Shown in pieces: positions 60,416 through 64,000 of a stretch of DNA of 64,000 nt. The DNA comes from Desulfamplus magnetovallimortis. GTDB taxonomy: Bacteria > Desulfobacterota > Desulfobacteria > Desulfobacterales > Desulfobacteraceae. Where the stretch lies: NCBI RefSeq assembly GCF_900170035.1, contig NZ_LT828542.1:229994-293993 (forward strand). The letters run 5' to 3'. The notes under the pieces were generated by a model. That model saw only the letters and a program-made list of their open reading frames with translations. It ran no database searches and had not been told where the DNA came from. Made by a program: the position numbers and the translations under genes. Position 1 is the stretch's first letter, and every line of letters begins with the position of its first letter.

Positions 60416-62245
60416 ATGCCGGAACTATTCATTGAAATGGACAACGATATGATAATCAACGGATTAAATGACTCTTTGATCAAGCGCCACTCCACCGCAT
60501 CATCTTATAAAAAAGGTGAGAAGTATTTCAAAAAAGAACAAATTCTTTCCATGGAACGTCACGGAAACCGTCTCATTTCAATAATACAGGGAGAAGATCC
60601 AACGCCCAGAAAAACAGACATCAGCTTTGATGAAGGCGGACTTCTGAAACTCTCCTGCAACTGCAATGCAGAAAAAGGCTACTGGTGTGATCATATTGTG
60701 GCAACCCTGCTGGGAGCGTTTCATGACCCTGACAAAATAGTTCATCGCCCTGCCCTAAAAGAACTTCTTCAAAAAAAAGATGGCAATACACTTAAAAAAA
60801 TAATCCATAAAATCGCAGAAAACAACAGCGATATGGAACACCTTTTCATACGTTATTTAATAGAATCAGACGATAACGATCTCTTGTCTGATACCAACAC
60901 CATGAACGATCCTGGTTCTGGCTTATCCCTTCCTGCCAATCCTTTGGTTGATCCCGCTCCATTTGCAAGTAAGGTAACCTATATTATAAAAAAATATGAG
61001 GGGCAACACAGGGATTATGAAGGCCTTGAACAGATTTCAGAAGTAATGAATGAAGCTCTAGATTTCATAAAACAGGGAGATGGCAGAAGTGCAATTTCAG
61101 TTATGGAAGGAATTATAGAAGGTTATGTTAAACAGTGGTTTAACCTTGACGGATCTTACGGAGATACAGGGCTTTTTTTTGAAGACCTTGATATGGGTAT
61201 GGCCAAAGCAATTCTTTGCACTGCCATTACAAAAGACGACAGGAAAAAATTGAACAAAAAAATAGCTGTCTGGGAAGACAATGTTACGGGATATGGCATT
61301 GAACACCCCTTTGTGTTGAGCAAAAGTGCCCTTCAACAGGGATGGGATGATCCAATATTACAAAAAATTCTTGATGGCGAAACCGTAACAGAATCCCTGT
61401 GGCCGGTCAAGATACCTGAACATGCTCCTATTTTTACACTTATACGCCTTGAAATTCTTGAAATCCGTAAACAATATTCAGAATATCTTAATCTTGCCCT
61501 TCACGAGAAATGTTATTTTGAATACCTTATGATGCTCACCAAAACAGGCCAATGCAAAGAAGCTATAAAAAATGCAGACAAAATGCTGCGTAGCGGCCGC
61601 GAAGCATTGACTCTTGCAGAAGCTCTCAGGGAACAAGGCCTTCTTGAGTATGCAATGGAGATAGCACGCATTGGAATATCACTTGATAAACCTCCAAGTG
61701 CACAACTTGCACTCTGGTTAAGCGAAAGGTGTGATGCTGTGGGAGATAGGGAAGAGGCTGTCAACTATATGATTGTGGCGTTTAAAAGTGCTCCATCCTT
61801 TAATGATTTCCTTAGAATCCGAGAAATGTGTGAAAATGAAAAGTGGCCTGCAATAAGAAATCAACTGCTTAAAAATCTGGGTAAAGGAAATTCATTCTTC
61901 TCTCTGTCTGATATTATTGACATTTTCATTCACGAAAACATGATCAACAGGGCAATATCCCTTGTGGACAAAGAGACATACTGTTACAGAGAGGTAATCC
62001 GCGTTCTGGAAGCTGCAATAAAGGAAAAACCCGAATGGGTAATAGAAAATGCATCAAAAAGAGCTGAGGAGATTTTGGACTCTGCCAATGCAAAACATTA
62101 TAACAAGGCTGTTAATTTTCTCAAAAAAGCCCGAAAAGCTTATAAAGAGACAAAAGCTGTGGATATATGGAATGACTACAAAGACAACCTCTTAAAGAAA
62201 CACTCCAGAAAATCAAAATTCAAGGGTTTGATGGAAAAATTATAA
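60416..62245 (+). CDS. SWIM zinc-finger protein
   Basis: A 609-residue protein with an N-terminal SWIM finger (LSCNCNAEKGYWCDHIVATL; ligands Cys81, Cys83, Cys91, His93), normally associated with DNA or protein binding. The remaining 450 residues are helical, with TPR/HEAT-like segments (ISDIFIHENMINRAISLVDK, then AKHYNKAVNFLKKARKAYKE), similar to the C-terminus of many uncharacterised SWIM proteins. The ATG at 60416 lies within an ATGAAGGATGCC sequence, the family D end motif, so a start at 60437 or 60449 is possible. Role unknown. Confidence 0.75.
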   Translation: MPELFIEMDNDMIINGLNDSLIKRHSTASSYKKGEKYFKKEQILSMERHGNRLISIIQGEDPTPRKTDISFDEGGLLKLSCNCNAEKGYWCDHIVATLLGAFHDPDKIVHRPALKELLQKKDGNTLKKIIHKIAENNSDMEHLFIRYLIESDDNDLLSDTNTMNDPGSGLSLPANPLVDPAPFASKVTYIIKKYEGQHRDYEGLEQISEVMNEALDFIKQGDGRSAISVMEGIIEGYVKQWFNLDGSYGDTGLFFEDLDMGMAKAILCTAITKDDRKKLNKKIAVWEDNVTGYGIEHPFVLSKSALQQGWDDPILQKILDGETVTESLWPVKIPEHAPIFTLIRLEILEIRKQYSEYLNLALHEKCYFEYLMMLTKTGQCKEAIKNADKMLRSGREALTLAEALREQGLLEYAMEIARIGISLDKPPSAQLALWLSERCDAVGDREEAVNYMIVAFKSAPSFNDFLRIREMCENEKWPAIRNQLLKNLGKGNSFFSLSDIIDIFIHENMINRAISLVDKETYCYREVIRVLEAAIKEKPEWVIENASKRAEEILDSANAKHYNKAVNFLKKARKAYKETKAVDIWNDYKDNLLKKHSRKSKFKGLMEKL

Positions 62246-62246
62246 T

Positions 62247-62671
62247 CATATAACGTACATGGCTGATTACCGCCACAATCGAAGGGATGAAAGTCTTTTT
62301 TAAAACAGGCTGTTACCGAGACTTTCATATAACGTACATGGCTGATGATAGCCACAATCGAAAAGATGAAAGTCGTTTTAAAAACAGGCTGTTACCGAGA
62401 CTTTCATATAAAACCTTTCAATAGCATATATTGGCATCCTTCATATCATACAAAAAAAGACTTTACACTTTCCGTAACAAGATCCCCGAAAAACGGAGAT
62501 TATGTTCGGGAAAGTGTAAATTGGCAAATGAAAGATGCCCATATTTTTTTGATAATCATAAAAATGCCTCACACACAAGGATTAACTATGATTGCAATGG
62601 CAGGGATATAGTAGTGGTAAGGATACTTTTAAAGATGCCCCCAACCGTAAAGTTGAGGGTATCTTTAGATA
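62247..62671. repeat. Tandem family B pair (62247-62410) and family D element (62433-62539)
   Basis: Two B copies of about 83 bases follow one another: ATAACGTACATGGCTGATTA and ATAACGTACATGGCTGATGA, both continuing to TTTTAAAACAGGCTGTTACC, GAGACTTTCATATAA. They closely match the copy between pilN and pilO. The D element has ends GGCATCCTTCAT and ATGAAAGATGCC and arms TTTACACTTT and AAAGTGTAAA. No gene is seen. Confidence 0.8.
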
Positions 62672-63076
62672 TTATCCATTACTTACCGTGATTTTTCTGG
62701 GTACAGCTTTGGCTACCTTGGGCAGAATAACCTTGAGCACACCATCGTTAAAATTTGCCTCTATGCTATCCTGCTGAATGGCTTCTGAAAGGGTAAACTG
62801 CCTGTAATATTTGCCTATCCCAAATTCGATAAGCACATTAGATTCTTTGCCGTCCTCCCAAGGTTTGATATCTCCGGTAAGTGTTAAAATTCCCTCTTTT
62901 AAGTCAATTCCAATTCCGTCTGTTGAAACTCCCGGCATATCGGCCAGCATAATGATTTCCCTGTCATTTTCATATATATCAACGGATGGAGTAAAAACAG
63001 GTCCTGGTCTTGTATGTTCTGTGGAAGAAGAGACCTCCTGCTTTTCCTTTACCTGTAACTCTTTTGTCTCGACCAT
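62672..63076 (-). CDS. Hsp20 small heat-shock protein
   Basis: A 134-residue alpha-crystallin-type chaperone. The start is set at 63076, because GGAGG lies eight bases upstream and inside the longer frame from 63091. The domain (TPSVDIYENDREIIMLADMP, then GVSTDGIGIDLKEGILTLTG and YYRQFTLSEAIQQDSIEANF) ends NDGVLKVILPKVAKAVPRKI, with the expected GVLxxxLPK. The C-terminal IxI motif is not obvious (ITVSNG). It lies just after the second Hsp20 gene on the same strand. Confidence 0.9.
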   Translation of the reverse strand: MVETKELQVKEKQEVSSSTEHTRPGPVFTPSVDIYENDREIIMLADMPGVSTDGIGIDLKEGILTLTGDIKPWEDGKESNVLIEFGIGKYYRQFTLSEAIQQDSIEANFNDGVLKVILPKVAKAVPRKITVSNG

Positions 63077-63183
63077 TTTATTTTCCTCCATTATATTTTA
63101 GTATCTTCATATTGATTCTTGCTCAAAAAAAGAATTTGATGAGAGGTTCATGGGTTGCGCTATAGAGTTGCGGTTTTCCCACG

Positions 63184-63657
63184 TTAATTTACATTAATCT
63201 TTCTGGGTTTTGCAGCTTCACTTTTGCCCGCTGTTACAGTAAGAAGTCCGTTTACCATTGAAGCTGTAACCTTTTCCGGGTCAACATCCCCTGGAAGAAC
63301 AATTCCCCGTGAAAATTTGCCGCCCTCCCTCTCTCTTCTGTGATATTTTATATTTTCCTCACAGCAGGCAGTATTTCTCTCTCCGGATATTGTAAGATTT
63401 CTTCCGTTAACCTGTATGTCAAGCTCTTCTGCCTTTATACCCGGCAACTCGGCACGTACAAAATATTTCTCTTCATTCTCTGTAATATTCAATGCCGGAA
63501 AAACTCCTGCCTTAAAAAAATGAGGCAAATATGAAGAACCGGAACTATCAAACAACCGATTCAAACGATCCATATCTTTCCTTAACTCATCCATCCCGAA
63601 AAAAGGATGACTCCAACCTGTTGCTGCCGGAAAATTCAACATTCTTCTTGTTATCAT
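63184..63657 (-). CDS. Hsp20 small heat-shock protein
   Basis: A 157-residue alpha-crystallin-type chaperone. ATG at 63657 has AAGGAGG seven bases upstream. The N-terminal arm (MITRRMLNFPAATGWSHPFF, then GMDELRKDMDRLNRLFDSSG) is typical. The domain is FPALNITENEEKYFVRAELP, GIKAEELDIQVNGRNLTISG, and GKFSRGIVLPGDVDPEKVTA, then MVNGLLTVTAGKSEAAKPRK, with IxI-like INVN at the end. It is the first of a two-gene heat-shock pair; the promoter lies at 63660-63800. No CIRCE element is recognised. Confidence 0.92.
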   Translation of the reverse strand: MITRRMLNFPAATGWSHPFFGMDELRKDMDRLNRLFDSSGSSYLPHFFKAGVFPALNITENEEKYFVRAELPGIKAEELDIQVNGRNLTISGERNTACCEENIKYHRREREGGKFSRGIVLPGDVDPEKVTASMVNGLLTVTAGKSEAAKPRKINVN

Positions 63658-63932
63658 GGCATATCCTCCTTCTTTTACGTTCAGGGGCGTATTAAAAGCA
63701 CAGTTAATCTCTTTTGACTATCTTATAAGCCCCTTTATATTATTAATTAAACTGACTCAACAACGTATTACAATTTGTTTTATTACTTAATCTCAACTTG
63801 TGCAAAAAGTAATGAGTCTTTTTTAATAGTCAAGGGTAATTGAATAATTTTTTGTTAAAAAAGGATGGGAAAAGAGTCTCGAATGAAATTTTGAGTTGCT
63901 TGTTTTGGGGAGAATATAGCGAGAGGAAAATG
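63658..63932. other. Intergenic region upstream of the hsp20 pair
   Basis: AT-rich, non-coding, with no repeat family member. It should hold the heat-shock promoter; no confident -10/-35 or sigma-32 box is assigned. Confidence 0.3.
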
Positions 63933-64000
63933 CTATCCAGATTCAGCGACATCAGCAAGGGCATCAGGATCCACAATAGTTATGACATTTCGATCAATAT
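63933..64000 (-). CDS. C-terminal tail of a possible Crp/Fnr-type regulator (partial)
   Basis: The minus-strand frame entering from the right edge reads IDRNVITIVDPDALADVAES, then G and a TAG at 63933-63935. This resembles the end of Crp/Fnr regulators, where a wing strand and 'ITILDREALEALA' close the helix-turn-helix domain. Only 21 to 22 codons are visible, so the family is a tentative guess. Confidence 0.4.
   Translation of the reverse strand, partial: IDRNVITIVDPDALADVAESG

Noticed and set aside
62345-62611. 88-codon frame over the B and D repeats
   Set aside because: Composed of repeat sequence only, no ribosome binding site or family match.
1-64000. tRNA, rRNA or riboswitch genes
   Set aside because: I looked for tRNA T-arm and c-di-GMP or other riboswitch core motifs by eye and found none convincing; a covariance search would settle this.

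Overview
The window looks like chromosome of a Desulfobacterota bacterium (Desulfobacterales-like). It is AT-rich, with clear AGGAGG-type ribosome binding sites. It has a type IV pilus locus with deltaproteobacterial layout, a Met8/CcsA-like/HemA haem block, a rubrerythrin and a probable UGA-decoding selenoprotein gene. The genus is not determined here.

Layout. 0-4 kb is accessory DNA: a HigBA-like toxin-antitoxin pair with a frameshifted toxin, a BrnTA-like pair, a YggL-family gene, and an IS91 transposase N-terminus joined in frame to a LOTUS/OST-HTH domain. 4-7.4 kb holds a membrane-anchored spermidine-synthase-like protein and a DUF4124 protein. 7.8-34 kb is a minus-strand type IV pilus region in two blocks: fimT-pilW-pilV-pilX-hypothetical-pilY1 (16.9 to 7.9 kb), and pilM-pilN-pilO-pilP-pilQ followed by an Asp-box/Ig lipoprotein and a 1,896-residue Ig-repeat protein (33.8 to 18.5 kb). 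An IS1634-like transposase relic lies between the blocks. 34.5-37.4 kb carries a divergent histidine kinase/NtrC-type regulator pair. 37.8-39.1 kb carries a TPR protein and an SH3 protein.

40-51 kb is mostly housekeeping: a dihydrouridine synthase, an amidohydrolase, the met8-ccsA-hemA block (ccsA is split by a frameshift at a T7 run), a DksA-type protein, a PHP-RNase III fusion, a radical SAM protein, a MoaD/ThiS-like protein and Spo0M. 51-58 kb is a complete dipeptide/oligopeptide ABC transporter followed by a class-C26 glutamine-amidotransferase-like hydrolase. 58-64 kb holds a 57-residue membrane selenoprotein candidate with a bacterial SECIS hairpin, a Cys-rich mini-protein, a Nudix hydrolase, rubrerythrin, a SWIM protein, two Hsp20 proteins and the tail of a possible Crp/Fnr regulator.

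Almost every long intergenic gap holds members of a few dispersed palindromic repeat families, called A to E here. A has TGTCTGAATC ends. B is the ATAACGNNCATGG...GACTTTCAT element. C has ACGGTAAA ends around a CACCCCC core. D has GGCATCCTTCAT ends around TTTACACTTT. E is a GAGACAAGGC palindrome. They have tandemly expanded in three places, separate pilN from pilO, and appear to have been absorbed into the start of dppD.

The most notable items are the selenoprotein with its SECIS hairpin, the PHP-RNase III fusion, the transposase-LOTUS chimera and the T7 frameshift in ccsA.
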